Positions 30,746 through 39,429 of a stretch of 46,224 bases of DNA are shown in pieces (position 1 is the stretch's first letter; each line of letters starts with the position of its first letter). This DNA comes from Fimadaptatus sp948467645 (GTDB taxonomy: Bacteria > Bacillota > Clostridia > Christensenellales > Aristaeellaceae): NCBI GenBank assembly GCA_948467645.1, contig CAOKFD010000021.1:1-46224 (forward strand), in the 5' to 3' direction. Under the pieces are notes generated by a model. It was not told the origin of the DNA. It ran no database searches and saw nothing but the letters and a program-made list of their open reading frames with translations. The translations under genes were made by a program, and so were the position numbers.

Positions 30746-32002
30746 ATGTTGGAACTGGGATTTGCAAGTATCGATATTACGCCCACTTGTCCGGTCGATT
30801 TGATCGGATTCAGCAACCGAAGGTCATCTCAGGGCGTGGCGCAACCACTTATTGCCCAAGTCGCGGTACTGCGCATGGATGGCTTTTCATGCCTACTCGC
30901 GGCGATAGATCATATCGGCTTCGGCATTGAACACGCGCTAAGGCTAAGGCAAAATTTAGGCAAGCTGATTGGCGTGAAGGCTGAACAGGTCATGCTATGC
31001 TTTTCGCACACGCACGCCGCGCCCAACGACAGCGCAGAACCCGAGTGGGCAGACTGGGCAGATACGCGCATACTTTCGGCGGCGCGGCGGGCGCTTGGCG
31101 GCATGCGGCCCGTGCTTGCGGGCTGGGGCTGTGCTGACGTTAACATAGGCGTGAACCGGCGCAGTACGGACGGCGCGCTCGACAGGCGCGCGGGGATGCT
31201 CAAGTTCACCGACGCTGATACGGGCGCGCCAATGCTGGCCGTAATGCGGCTGACCGCACACGGCAATTCGCTTAAAAGCGACAACTCATTTATATCACCC
31301 GACTGGTTCGGCGCAGCGCGCGATCTGCTTACGCGCGAGTGGGACTGCCCGGTCATGATTACCCAGGGCGCGGCGGGCAACATCGCCCCACGCTTCTTCG
31401 ATTCACAGATAAACCCGCCCGACGCGGACGACAGCGGGCGCTTCACGCGCACCCGCGACGCGCTAAGCGAAATGGCGCGCGCGGTACTGGCCGGGGCGAA
31501 CGACGCTTTCCACGCTATACAGCAGCAGGACGTTTACCGCCTGAACATGTACGTAAGGCGCGGCGAACTCTGGGCCGACGTGCCCGATATGCGGCGCGCG
31601 CATGAAATCGCGGATGAAGCGCGGGTCAAGGCGGGCATCGACGGTACGCGCTGGCTTGCCGAGGTAGAGCGGCTTAATGCGCAGGGCATTTTGCGTCAGC
31701 GCGAGTATGCTTCTATGCAATTCTTCCGACTGAACGAAGGCGCGCTTATCGGCATACCTAACGAGGTCATGTGCGAACTGGCGCTGGCTGTACAGGCGCG
31801 CGCGGGGCGGCTTGCGTTCTTGGGCGGATATACGAACGGCTGCATGGGCTACCTGCCCACGGCAGAGGAATACGACCGCGGCGGGTATGAGGTGCTGTGG
31901 TCGATGCTGAATTACTTCATGTACTTCGGACGGGTGATGCCGCTCAATCGGGACACGGCGGATATGCTGGTCGATATGGCTGTGGATGGGCTGAACGACT
32001 GA
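30746..32002 (+). CDS. neutral/alkaline ceramidase N-domain-like protein
   Basis: A 418-aa protein resembling the N-terminal catalytic domain of neutral ceramidases and a wider bacterial family annotated that way. It starts LGFASIDITPTCPVDLIGFSNR; CFSHTHAAP supplies His residues at the expected zinc-site position, and QGAAGNIAPRFF and GGYTNGCMGYLPTAEEYDRGGYE are hallmark segments. The C-terminal beta domain of true ceramidases is absent and there is no signal peptide, so the real substrate is probably another amide or ester, not ceramide. GGAGG lies 10 nt before the ATG at 30746; an upstream frame to 30647 covers the leader and is rejected. Confidence 0.8.
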   Translation: MLELGFASIDITPTCPVDLIGFSNRRSSQGVAQPLIAQVAVLRMDGFSCLLAAIDHIGFGIEHALRLRQNLGKLIGVKAEQVMLCFSHTHAAPNDSAEPEWADWADTRILSAARRALGGMRPVLAGWGCADVNIGVNRRSTDGALDRRAGMLKFTDADTGAPMLAVMRLTAHGNSLKSDNSFISPDWFGAARDLLTREWDCPVMITQGAAGNIAPRFFDSQINPPDADDSGRFTRTRDALSEMARAVLAGANDAFHAIQQQDVYRLNMYVRRGELWADVPDMRRAHEIADEARVKAGIDGTRWLAEVERLNAQGILRQREYASMQFFRLNEGALIGIPNEVMCELALAVQARAGRLAFLGGYTNGCMGYLPTAEEYDRGGYEVLWSMLNYFMYFGRVMPLNRDTADMLVDMAVDGLND

Positions 32003-32020
32003 ATATGATGTGATATAAAT

Positions 32021-32062
32021 GGGAGCGGACAGAATGCGCATTCTGCCGCTCCCCTGCTTTTT
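32021..32062. terminator. shared bidirectional terminator
   Basis: GGGAGCGG-CAGAAT and ATTCTG-CCGCTCCC form a 14-bp stem with one bulged base and are followed by CTGCTTTTT on the plus strand. It separates two convergent genes. Confidence 0.85.
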
Positions 32063-32834
32063 ATTCCTCGCCCAGCACGTTTTGCGTGAGCCAGCGCGCC
32101 ACACCGTCCTGCTCGTTGGACGCGCAGACGCCATCTGCCGCCGCCTTAACCGCAGGCTTGGCGTTTTCCACCGCCACGCCCACTCCGCAGCCCCTAAGCA
32201 TTTCAACATCGGTCATGTCGTCGCCGAACGCCGCGACGTTTTCCAGAGGTATGCCGCCGGACTCGGCCATTCGTTTAACGCCATCAAATTTATCCGCGCC
32301 GCGCGGAATTATCAACGCCATTGTGGCTTCACACGGCCTTATCATTGCATATTCGGGCAGCATGTCCGCTATGCGTTCAATATCGCCGGGTTCAACGCGG
32401 TCAAGCAGCACATAATACACGCGCCCTTCCGGGGTATGCGAGAAATCATCCGGCACGTAATCTTCACATCCACGCACGAACGACATGTCAAAATTTGCCC
32501 GCATTTCACCATCCAGTTCCAGCGCGAATTTTTCTTCCGGCCTATATTTGCAGACGATTCGCATTATTTCCATCGCCTGTGCGCCGGTCAGGGCATTATA
32601 CGTCTGCGTGCCGTCAAAGCCAACCACGCGCGCGCCATTATAGTATGACGCTGCATCCGGATGGATTACGCCCGCGAACCTGAGCGCCACGCGCGGCGTG
32701 CGCGCCGTGGCGAACGTGACCGCTATTCCGCGCGCCTGACAACGCCTTAGCACATCCACAGTGTAAGCCGAAACCGTCTTATCATCATGCAGCAATGTGC
32801 CGTCCAGATCCACCGCTATCATGCGAATATTCAT
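32061..32834 (-). CDS. Cof-type HAD family phosphatase
   Basis: A 257-aa HAD-superfamily (type IIB, Cof/YidA-like) hydrolase. Motif I is AVDLDGTLLHDD, motif II is FATARTPR, and motifs III-IV are DKFDGVKRM and AFGDDMTDVEML. The C2-type cap lies in the middle. Likely substrates are sugar phosphates, but none can be assigned. The start at 32834 is chosen because the fold begins there; its ribosome binding site is weak (AAGGGA, 12 nt upstream). It lies 65 bp behind purD on the same strand and may be read from the purine operon. Confidence 0.86.
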   Translation of the reverse strand: MNIRMIAVDLDGTLLHDDKTVSAYTVDVLRRCQARGIAVTFATARTPRVALRFAGVIHPDAASYYNGARVVGFDGTQTYNALTGAQAMEIMRIVCKYRPEEKFALELDGEMRANFDMSFVRGCEDYVPDDFSHTPEGRVYYVLLDRVEPGDIERIADMLPEYAMIRPCEATMALIIPRGADKFDGVKRMAESGGIPLENVAAFGDDMTDVEMLRGCGVGVAVENAKPAVKAAADGVCASNEQDGVARWLTQNVLGEE

Positions 32835-32899
32835 GATCGAGCCACGTCCCTTCACAATAACGGACGGGAGGCCGCGCGTATGCGGCCCCCGTTCGCCCG

Positions 32900-34177
32900 T
32901 CAATCCTTGCGCAGTGCGTTTGCGCCTATGTCATGGCGCATGTGCATGTCCTTGAAGCTGATCTTTTCAGCCGCCGCGTATGCCGCTTTTAGCGCGTCGG
33001 GCAGAGTATCGGCCAGCGCCGTAACGCCCAGCACGCGCCCGCCCGCGGTAAGCAGTTTGTCGCCGTCCTGCTTTGTGCCCGCGTGGAACACCTTAGCGCC
33101 GGTCTTTTCGGCCGCGTCAATGCCGGTTATCTCGTAACCGCTCTGGTACTTAACTGGGTAGCCGCCTGAGGCCAGCACCACGCACGCCGCGCTCGCATCG
33201 TCGCGCCATTCGATATTTACTTTTTCCAGCTCGCCCTTGCTGACCGCCTCAAATATGTCCATAAGGTCGGTCTTCAAAAGCGGCAGCACCGCCTGCGTCT
33301 CGGGGTCGCCGAAGCGCGCGTTGTACTCGACCACCTTGGGGCCGTCGCTTGTAAGCATCAGGCCTGCGTACAATACTCCGCGGAAGTTAAGCCCCTCGGC
33401 GTTCATCGCGTCCAGAGTAGGCTTCAAAATCTCGTCGTACACGCGCTTGGCGGTCGCCTTATCGTAGAACGGAGTGGGCGCAACCGCACCCATGCCGCCG
33501 GTGTTAAGCCCCTCGTCGTTATCAAGCGCGCGCTTGTGATCCTGCGAGGACGGCATGGGCACAATTGCGTGCTCGTCGCAGAAGCACAGCACGGTGCACT
33601 CGCGGCCGCTCATAAACTCCTCGATAACCACGCGCTTGCCGCTCTGCTTAAACGCGCCCTCCAGCATCATGGAGCGCACCGCGTCGGCGGCTTCTGCGTT
33701 GGTCTTGGCGATGATTACGCCCTTGCCCAGCGCCAGACCATCGGCCTTTATTACGATAGGCGTTTTGGCGGTTGCGACGTAATCCAGCGCCGCCTGAGCG
33801 TCGTCGAACGTCTCGTATGCCGCGGTTGGTATGCCGTACTTTTTCATCAGGTTTTTAGAGAATATCTTGGACGACTCCATGCGCGCGGCCGACTGAGTGG
33901 GGCCGAATGCGGGTATGCCCTCGCGCGTAAGCATGTCCACCATGCCCATGGCGAGGGGGTCGTCGGGCGCAACCACCACAAAGTCCACCTTTTCATCGCG
34001 GCACAGCTTCAGCACGCCGTCCAGATCGGTAGCTTTTACGTCGGGTATGCAGCGCGCCACCTGTGCAATGCCGCCGTTGCCGGGCGCGCACAGCAGCTCG
34101 GTCACGCGCGGCGACTGGCTCAGCTTCCAGCATATGGCGTGCTCGCGCCCGCCACCGCCTACTACGAGTACCTTCAT
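32900..34177 (-). CDS. purD: phosphoribosylamine-glycine ligase (GAR synthetase)
   Basis: Second enzyme of de novo purine synthesis: joins glycine to phosphoribosylamine with ATP, 425 aa. The N-terminal VLVVGGGGREHAICWKL, the ATP-grasp segments PIVIKADGLALGKGV and GRECTVLCFCD, and VEYNARFGDPETQ with the metal-binding acidic residues are all present. AGGAGG lies 9 nt before the ATG. It follows purH after a 150-bp gap filled with palindromes. Confidence 0.96.
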   Translation of the reverse strand: MKVLVVGGGGREHAICWKLSQSPRVTELLCAPGNGGIAQVARCIPDVKATDLDGVLKLCRDEKVDFVVVAPDDPLAMGMVDMLTREGIPAFGPTQSAARMESSKIFSKNLMKKYGIPTAAYETFDDAQAALDYVATAKTPIVIKADGLALGKGVIIAKTNAEAADAVRSMMLEGAFKQSGKRVVIEEFMSGRECTVLCFCDEHAIVPMPSSQDHKRALDNDEGLNTGGMGAVAPTPFYDKATAKRVYDEILKPTLDAMNAEGLNFRGVLYAGLMLTSDGPKVVEYNARFGDPETQAVLPLLKTDLMDIFEAVSKGELEKVNIEWRDDASAACVVLASGGYPVKYQSGYEITGIDAAEKTGAKVFHAGTKQDGDKLLTAGGRVLGVTALADTLPDALKAAYAAAEKISFKDMHMRHDIGANALRKD

Positions 34178-34205
34178 ATATTACTTCCTCCTATTTGAGC
34201 CTTAA

Positions 34206-34317
34206 AACGAATCATATTCGTTAAGGCATAAGCAGGTGAATTTGCCTAATCCGCGCCTGTATGACATACCGCGCGGTATACGACGGCGCGGCCCGGCCAT
34301 TGAAGCAGCCGGGCCGC
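34206..34317 (-). other. three palindromes between purH and purD
   Basis: AACGAAT-CAT-ATTCGTT (34206-34222), the perfect 14-bp palindrome ATACCGCGCGGTAT (34266-34279) and a 10-bp stem GCGGCCCGGC/GCCGGGCCGC (34288-34317) follow one another. None has a U-tract on the minus strand. They could set the purH:purD mRNA ratio by processing or partial termination. Confidence 0.55.
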
Positions 34318-34327
34318 ACAGATTGAA

Positions 34328-36070
34328 TTAATGCCTGAAATGGCGCATACCGGTGAACACCATCGCGATGCCGTTAGCGTTGCATACGTCGATGGAGTCC
34401 TGATCGTTGCCCGCGCCGCCGGGCTGTATGATAGCGGTTATGCCGGCCTCAGCCGCGGCCTTGGCGCAGTCGTCGAACGGGAAGAATGCGTCGGAGCCCA
34501 GCGCAGCGCCCTTTACGCGCTCGCCGGAGCGCTCTATCGCCATCTGGGTGGGCCATATGCGGTTGGTCTGGCCGGGGCCTACGCCCAGCGACTGGCCGTC
34601 CTTGGCGATTGCGATGCCGTTGGACTTGGTGTGCTTTACTATGCGCCACGCCAGCTTCATGTCCTCGATTTCCTTTTCGGTGGGCGCGCGGTCGGTCACT
34701 ACCTCCCACGCCATGCCCTCGACCTCGATCAGGTGGCTCTTGCGCTCGGCCATGATTACGTCGGTCTTGGCTATGACCTCGCTGGATATGGCCTTTTCCA
34801 GCTGCGCCTTGGGCGCGTCAGGTTCAGCGGCGCGTGCGGCCTTGAACAGCTCCTTATGCACCTTGTCCTTAGTGGCGGCGACCGCGTCGGCCTCCCACTC
34901 GGCGGCGTTTTTGTAGAGCTTATCGTCCACCTGCTGCATCAGCATACCGCCTGCGACCTTCTTCATGTCCAGTTCGCCCTCGGGATACTCGCGGTGCGTG
35001 GTATCCAGCTTGAGCAGGCGCAGGCTGGGCTTTTTGTAGGTCAGGGTCTTGATCGCCTCGGGCGTAAAGTCGGGCGCGACGATTATCTCAAGGAAGATCT
35101 TGTGCATCTCGGCCGCGGTAGCCTCGTCGATCACGGCGTTGGTCACGACTATGCCGCCAAATACCGACATGGGGTCAGCGGTGTATGCCTTCATGTAGGC
35201 ATCATACACAGTCTCGCCCACGCCCACGCCGCAGGGATTGGCGTGCTTGCAGCACACGACCGCAGTCTCCTTGAACTCGCGCAGCAGGTCAAGCGCGCCG
35301 TTGGTGTCGTTGATGTTGTTATAGGACAGCTCCTTGCCGTGCAGCTGTACCGCGTCGGTCAGGCAGCCGGGAGTTGCGCCCAGCTCGCGATAGAACGCGC
35401 CCGCCTGATGCGGGTTTTCGCCATAGCGCATTTCCTGTACCTTTTCATATGCCAGCGTCACCGTGGGCGGGAACATAGGCTCGCCCGACAGTTGCTTGTA
35501 AAGGTAGTTCGAGATCATGCTGTCGTACTGTGCGGTGTGCGCGAATACCTTGTAGCACAGCTTGAGCTTGGTTTCGCGGCTTACGTCTCCGGTCGCCTTA
35601 ATCTGGTCGAGCACCACCGAATAGTCGGCAGGATCGACCACGACCGCTACGTCCTGCCAGTTCTTGGCCGCGGCGCGAATCATCGTGGGACCGCCGATGT
35701 CTATGTTTTCGATTGCGTCCTCAAACTTCACGCCGGGCTTGGCAATCGTCTGGCGGAAGGGATAGAGGTTGATCACTACCATATCGATGGGCTTTATGCC
35801 CAATTCCTCAATCTGCTTCATGTGCTCGGGATTGGAGCGCATGGCGAGCAGGCCCGCGTGTATCGCGGGATGCAGCGTCTTTACGCGGCCGTCCAGGCAC
35901 TCCGGGAAGCCGGTCACATCGCTAACCGAGGTAACGGGCACGCCCGCCTCGCTCAACGCGCGCATGGTGCCGCCGGTCGAAAGTATCTCGATGCCCTGCG
36001 CGGTCAGTTCGCGCGCCAGTTCAACAATACCGGTCTTGTCAGAAACGCTTATCAAAGCCCGCTTAATCAT
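34328..36070 (-). CDS. purH: bifunctional AICAR transformylase/IMP cyclohydrolase
   Basis: Catalyses the last two steps to IMP: formylation of AICAR by 10-formyl-THF, then ring closure, 580 aa. This is longer than the about 510-aa classical enzyme. The IMP cyclohydrolase domain starts IKRALISVSDKTG and has STGGTMRALSEAG and HPAIHAGLLA. The transformylase domain has RYGENPHQAG, CCKHANPCGVG, and VGPGQTNR near the end. Extra length lies in the middle (about residues 400-470). GGAGGG lies 9 nt before the ATG, which overlaps the GNAT stop (ATGA). Confidence 0.95.
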   Translation of the reverse strand: MIKRALISVSDKTGIVELARELTAQGIEILSTGGTMRALSEAGVPVTSVSDVTGFPECLDGRVKTLHPAIHAGLLAMRSNPEHMKQIEELGIKPIDMVVINLYPFRQTIAKPGVKFEDAIENIDIGGPTMIRAAAKNWQDVAVVVDPADYSVVLDQIKATGDVSRETKLKLCYKVFAHTAQYDSMISNYLYKQLSGEPMFPPTVTLAYEKVQEMRYGENPHQAGAFYRELGATPGCLTDAVQLHGKELSYNNINDTNGALDLLREFKETAVVCCKHANPCGVGVGETVYDAYMKAYTADPMSVFGGIVVTNAVIDEATAAEMHKIFLEIIVAPDFTPEAIKTLTYKKPSLRLLKLDTTHREYPEGELDMKKVAGGMLMQQVDDKLYKNAAEWEADAVAATKDKVHKELFKAARAAEPDAPKAQLEKAISSEVIAKTDVIMAERKSHLIEVEGMAWEVVTDRAPTEKEIEDMKLAWRIVKHTKSNGIAIAKDGQSLGVGPGQTNRIWPTQMAIERSGERVKGAALGSDAFFPFDDCAKAAAEAGITAIIQPGGAGNDQDSIDVCNANGIAMVFTGMRHFRH

Positions 36071-36903
36071 GACAATCTGCCCTCCGTACTGTCCATCATA
36101 AATCCTGGGAAATACCACGTATCGCCCTTTGCGAAATAGCCGCAGTGCTCAAACAGCCGCCGTGCCGGTTCCAGCCGCTCCCACACGTCGGCGCGCGCCA
36201 TACTCAGCCCGCGCGACACGAAGTGTATGCGTGCGCATTCCAGCAGGAACTGCGCCACGCCCTTGCGGCGCGCGCGCGGCTCCACAATCAGCATCGCGAT
36301 CACGCCCAGCGACTGATCCATCTCGTAAACCAGCGCCTCGCCCACGGGGCCGTTTATGTCGATCACGGCGATGCGCTTGAAGCCCGGCTCGCGCTTGAGC
36401 CGCTCCAGCCAGTCCTCGCTCCTGTTTTCGCCGAACGTCGCATTTATGCGCGCCAGAGTGCGGCGGCTGTCCTCACGGCTTTCCAGCTTATCCGAAATAA
36501 AGCTCATGCCCTGCGGCAGGTCTGCGTCGAACGGATCGGAGTACAGCGTCTTAATCATGCCTACCTCGCGATCGTCCACGCGGAAGCCGTAGGTTTTCAG
36601 CACGTCGATAAGGCCGCTGTCGTCGGGCGCGCAGCCAGCATACACGCGCGCCTCCAGCTTGGGATAGGTGCGATGCACCACCTCGGCCGAGGCCAGCGCC
36701 GCGCCCAGCAGCATATCCATGCTTCTCAGCTCGCCGTCTAGGTCTATAAATATGTTAAACGGACAATCGGGCAAAAGATCGTCGGCCTTGTAAGGCACTA
36801 TCGAGCACTTGCCCACACGACGGCCCGCGTCGTCCAGCGCCACGAACACGTCGTAGGCGTTTTGCGCGCGGCCAATATCGCTGTCCAGTCTGGCCAGTTT
36901 CAT
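36067..36903 (-). CDS. GNAT-family acetyltransferase inside the purine operon
   Basis: A 278-aa protein. The C-terminal half (about 130-265) is a GNAT domain with LGVIAMLIVEPRARRKGVAQFLL, in which RARRKGVA is the acetyl-CoA loop, and ARRLFEHCGYF. The N-terminal half looks like a degenerate second GNAT unit. The substrate is unknown. It is joined to purN and to purH by ATGA overlaps at both ends, so it is translated in lockstep with purine enzymes. This is not a usual purine operon gene, and a link to the pathway is inference from position only. Confidence 0.8.
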   Translation of the reverse strand: MKLARLDSDIGRAQNAYDVFVALDDAGRRVGKCSIVPYKADDLLPDCPFNIFIDLDGELRSMDMLLGAALASAEVVHRTYPKLEARVYAGCAPDDSGLIDVLKTYGFRVDDREVGMIKTLYSDPFDADLPQGMSFISDKLESREDSRRTLARINATFGENRSEDWLERLKREPGFKRIAVIDINGPVGEALVYEMDQSLGVIAMLIVEPRARRKGVAQFLLECARIHFVSRGLSMARADVWERLEPARRLFEHCGYFAKGDTWYFPGFMMDSTEGRLS

Positions 36904-37538
36904 TCAGTTTCCTCCTGGGGCGGCAGTATACTGACGCTGCGCCCGTCAATCTTTATCCTGTCCTGGCAGAACAGCGCCACCGCGCGCGGCAGAAGCTCGT
37001 GCTCCACCGGCAGTATGCGCGCCGCCAGGCTGTCCGGCGTATCGTCGTCCATAACCGGCACGCTGCCCTGAAATACTATGGGGCCTGCGTCGATGTCCTC
37101 GGACACGAAATGCACCGTCGCGCCCGACAGCTTCACACCGTATTTGAGCGCGGCCTCGTGCACATGATGGCCGTACATGCCCTTACCGCAGAACGACGGT
37201 ATCAGCGCCGGGTGTATGTTAAGTATGCGCCCTTTGAACGCGCGAATCGTCTTTTCGCCCAGTATGCCTAAATATCCGGCCAGCACGATCAGATCGGGAT
37301 TGGCCTTGACCAGCGCGTCGTGGCGCGCCTGCTGGCATTCCTCGGGGGTCTTGAACGCCTTCAGCGGCAGCGCCAGCGTAGGTATGCCGCGCATACGCGC
37401 GCGTTCCAGCGCGTACGCCTTGCGCGCGGACGATATTACCATCGTCACCTGTCCGTCGATTTCGCCCCGGTCGATGGCGTCGAATATCGCCTGAAGATTA
37501 GTGCCGCCGCCCGAAACCATGGCGACTATGTTCTTCAT
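36900..37538 (-). CDS. purN: phosphoribosylglycinamide formyltransferase
   Basis: Transfers formyl from 10-formyl-THF to GAR, 212 aa. It starts NIVAMVSGGGTNLQAI (phosphate loop). NIHPALIPSF carries the catalytic Asn-His pair, and SGATVHFVSEDIDAGPIV completes the folate site with the catalytic Asp. The start at 37538 overlaps the purM stop (ATGA). The upstream frame to 37625 lies in purM and is rejected. Confidence 0.95.
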   Translation of the reverse strand: MKNIVAMVSGGGTNLQAIFDAIDRGEIDGQVTMVISSARKAYALERARMRGIPTLALPLKAFKTPEECQQARHDALVKANPDLIVLAGYLGILGEKTIRAFKGRILNIHPALIPSFCGKGMYGHHVHEAALKYGVKLSGATVHFVSEDIDAGPIVFQGSVPVMDDDTPDSLAARILPVEHELLPRAVALFCQDRIKIDGRSVSILPPQEETE

Positions 37539-38569
37539 GCGAGCTTCACTCCCTTGCCCCCGTCCTCGCTCTCGATTACCTCGCCGATTACAAAGGCGTT
37601 CTCGCCCAGCGAATTGGCCGCGCATACTACCGCATCGGCTTCCTCGCTGTCAACGGCCATAACCATGCCTATACCCATGTTAAAGGTGTTGTAGATCTGC
37701 TCGTCCTTCATGCCGCTGATGCGCTGCATCATCTTGAATATGGGCTGTACCGGCCAGGAGCCGCGATCGATGCGCGCGGTCAGACCGTCGGGCAGTATGC
37801 GCGGTATGTTCTCGATAAAGCCGCCGCCGGTGATGTGCGCAATACCCTTGATCGTGAAGCGGGAAATCAGCTCCTTGACAGTGCGCACGTATATGCGCGT
37901 GGGGCGCAGCAGTTCATCGGCCAGCGAGCAGCCGCCCAGTTCCTCAACCGGCGCGCTCAGGTCGGTCTTATCGTTAATCAGCAGGCGGCGCACCAGCGAG
38001 AAGCCGTTGGAATGCACGCCCGTGGACGCAAGGCCGATCAGCGTGTCGCCCTTGCGGATATTGGAACCGTTGATTACCTGCGCGCGGTCGACCATGCCCA
38101 CGCAGAAGCCGGCCAGATCGTATTCGCCCTCGGGATAGAAACCGGGCATTTCGGCAGTCTCGCCGCCAATCAGCGCGCAGCCCGCCTGCAGACAGCCCTC
38201 AGCCACGCCGCGTACGATGGTCGCAGCCATATCGGGCTTCAGGTTGCCGGTGGCAAGATAGTCCAGGAAGAACATGGGCATAGCGCCCTGGCACACCACG
38301 TCGTTTACGCACATGGCCACGCAGTCGATGCCCACGGTGTCGTGACGGCCGGTCAGGAAGGCCAGCTTCAGCTTGGTGCCCACGCCGTCGGTGCCCGCGA
38401 CCAGCACGGGCTTACTCATGCCGCTGTTTTCGATGGAGTAAAAGCCGCCGAACGATCCCAGATCGCCGATAACGTTGTCGTTAAAAGTGCGCTTTACATG
38501 TTCCTTCATCAGGCGTACGGCTTCATAGCCGCGCTCTACGTCCACACCGGAATCCTTATAAGTTATCAT
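37535..38569 (-). CDS. purM: phosphoribosylformylglycinamidine cyclo-ligase (AIR synthetase)
   Basis: Closes the imidazole ring using ATP, 344 aa. It has YKDSGVDVERGYEAV, VAGTDGVGTKLKLA, GGETAEMPGFY and ITGGGFIENIPRILP, all diagnostic. AAGGAG lies about 8-9 nt before the ATG. It follows purE after only 3 bp. In many Clostridia purC and purF stand between these two genes; here they do not. Confidence 0.96.
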   Translation of the reverse strand: MITYKDSGVDVERGYEAVRLMKEHVKRTFNDNVIGDLGSFGGFYSIENSGMSKPVLVAGTDGVGTKLKLAFLTGRHDTVGIDCVAMCVNDVVCQGAMPMFFLDYLATGNLKPDMAATIVRGVAEGCLQAGCALIGGETAEMPGFYPEGEYDLAGFCVGMVDRAQVINGSNIRKGDTLIGLASTGVHSNGFSLVRRLLINDKTDLSAPVEELGGCSLADELLRPTRIYVRTVKELISRFTIKGIAHITGGGFIENIPRILPDGLTARIDRGSWPVQPIFKMMQRISGMKDEQIYNTFNMGIGMVMAVDSEEADAVVCAANSLGENAFVIGEVIESEDGGKGVKLA

Positions 38570-38572
38570 CTG

Positions 38573-39082
38573 TTATTCTCCTTTAACGATTTCGGCCACA
38601 CGGCTCGCTATTTCGGCGTCGTGCATAAGCACGTCGTCATGCATCTGAGTACGATTTCTTTCCAGCTTTGCGCGAATATCGCCGTACTTTACGGCCAGTA
38701 TCTGCGCGGCCAGCAGTGCGGCGTTCTGCGCGCCGTTTATCGCCACGGTTGCCACGGGTATGCCCGCGGGCATCTGCACGATAGCCAGCAGCGCGTCCAT
38801 GCCGTCCAGCTGGGATGCGGCAATCGGCAGTCCGATTACCGGCAGCACAGTGTACGCCGCCAGCACGCCGCCCAGATGCGCGGCCTTGCCCGCCGCCGCG
38901 ATTATCACTTCAATTCCGTTTTCCTGTGCCAGGCGTGCGAACGCCGCCGCTTCCTCGGGCGTGCGGTGTGCGCTCAGTACGCGCGCCTCGACCTCTATGC
39001 CCAGCGCCGCAAGCTGCTTTATGCACGGCTCGACCGCCGAAAAGTCCTTATGACTACCCATTACAACCGCTACCTTAGGCAT
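38573..39082 (-). CDS. purE: N5-carboxyaminoimidazole ribonucleotide mutase
   Basis: Converts N5-CAIR to CAIR, 169 aa. The N-terminal VAVVMGSHKDFSAVEP, the VLSAHRTPEEA strand and IAAAGKAAHLGGVLAAYT identify class I PurE. No purK is visible nearby, so whether it uses N5-CAIR or acts directly on AIR is open. GGAGG lies 8 nt before the ATG at 39082; the frame extends upstream to 39268 only through the promoter region. First gene of the purine operon. Confidence 0.95.
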   Translation of the reverse strand: MPKVAVVMGSHKDFSAVEPCIKQLAALGIEVEARVLSAHRTPEEAAAFARLAQENGIEVIIAAAGKAAHLGGVLAAYTVLPVIGLPIAASQLDGMDALLAIVQMPAGIPVATVAINGAQNAALLAAQILAVKYGDIRAKLERNRTQMHDDVLMHDAEIASRVAEIVKGE

Positions 39083-39135
39083 GATGCTTACCTCCAAAGC
39101 GCGGCGCTGAACGCCTGCGCGTGTTTCACGCATAT

Positions 39136-39279
39136 ATCTTACCACACGCGCGTTAAATAATCCACAAAACCCGTAACTTTTAACTAAACGATATGAAAAT
39201 GTTCGGGATAACTGCGCATTTCTGTCGCACCATGCCGACTTAATGCCGTCAGCACCGAACATAATCATATGTTCAGGCA
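39136..39279 (-). promoter_or_regulatory. purE operon promoter and PurBox-like sites
   Basis: On the minus strand TAAGAT (39136-39141) preceded by TGG forms an extended -10; no good -35 is seen. Upstream are CCGAACAT motifs in opposite orientation at 39199-39206 and 39255-39262, the core of the Bacillus PurBox, plus a weaker ATGTTCAGG at 39269-39277. The spacing of 48 bp is wider than the 16-17 bp known from Bacillus, so control by a PurR-type regulator is a hypothesis. Confidence 0.5.
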
Positions 39280-39288
39280 GTCAATGTA

Positions 39289-39341
39289 CGGTTAAGGCAT
39301 GTATTTTCGGCTAAGGCATAATTTCGGGCTAAGGCTGAAAT
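39289..39341. repeat. three short tandem repeats
   Basis: Three units of 17-19 bp share CGG(C/T)TAAGGC and a short AT-rich tail. The last units can pair with CTTAGCCG at 39351-39358. The region lies between the purine operon and the LarC-like gene, which are both on the minus strand, and may include the end of the latter transcript. Confidence 0.55.
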
Positions 39342-39429
39342 CGCTCCCGTCTTAGCCGTCAAGCTGCCGACACTTGAAGTCTGCCTTAAAAAGCCCACCT
39401 ACTGAGCGAGTTTCGGTCGGTCATTTTTC

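Noticed and set aside
34331..36139. 602-codon open frame on the plus strand antisense to purH
   Set aside because: It is the antisense shadow of a clearly recognisable purH; the product has no recognisable motif and no ribosome binding site.
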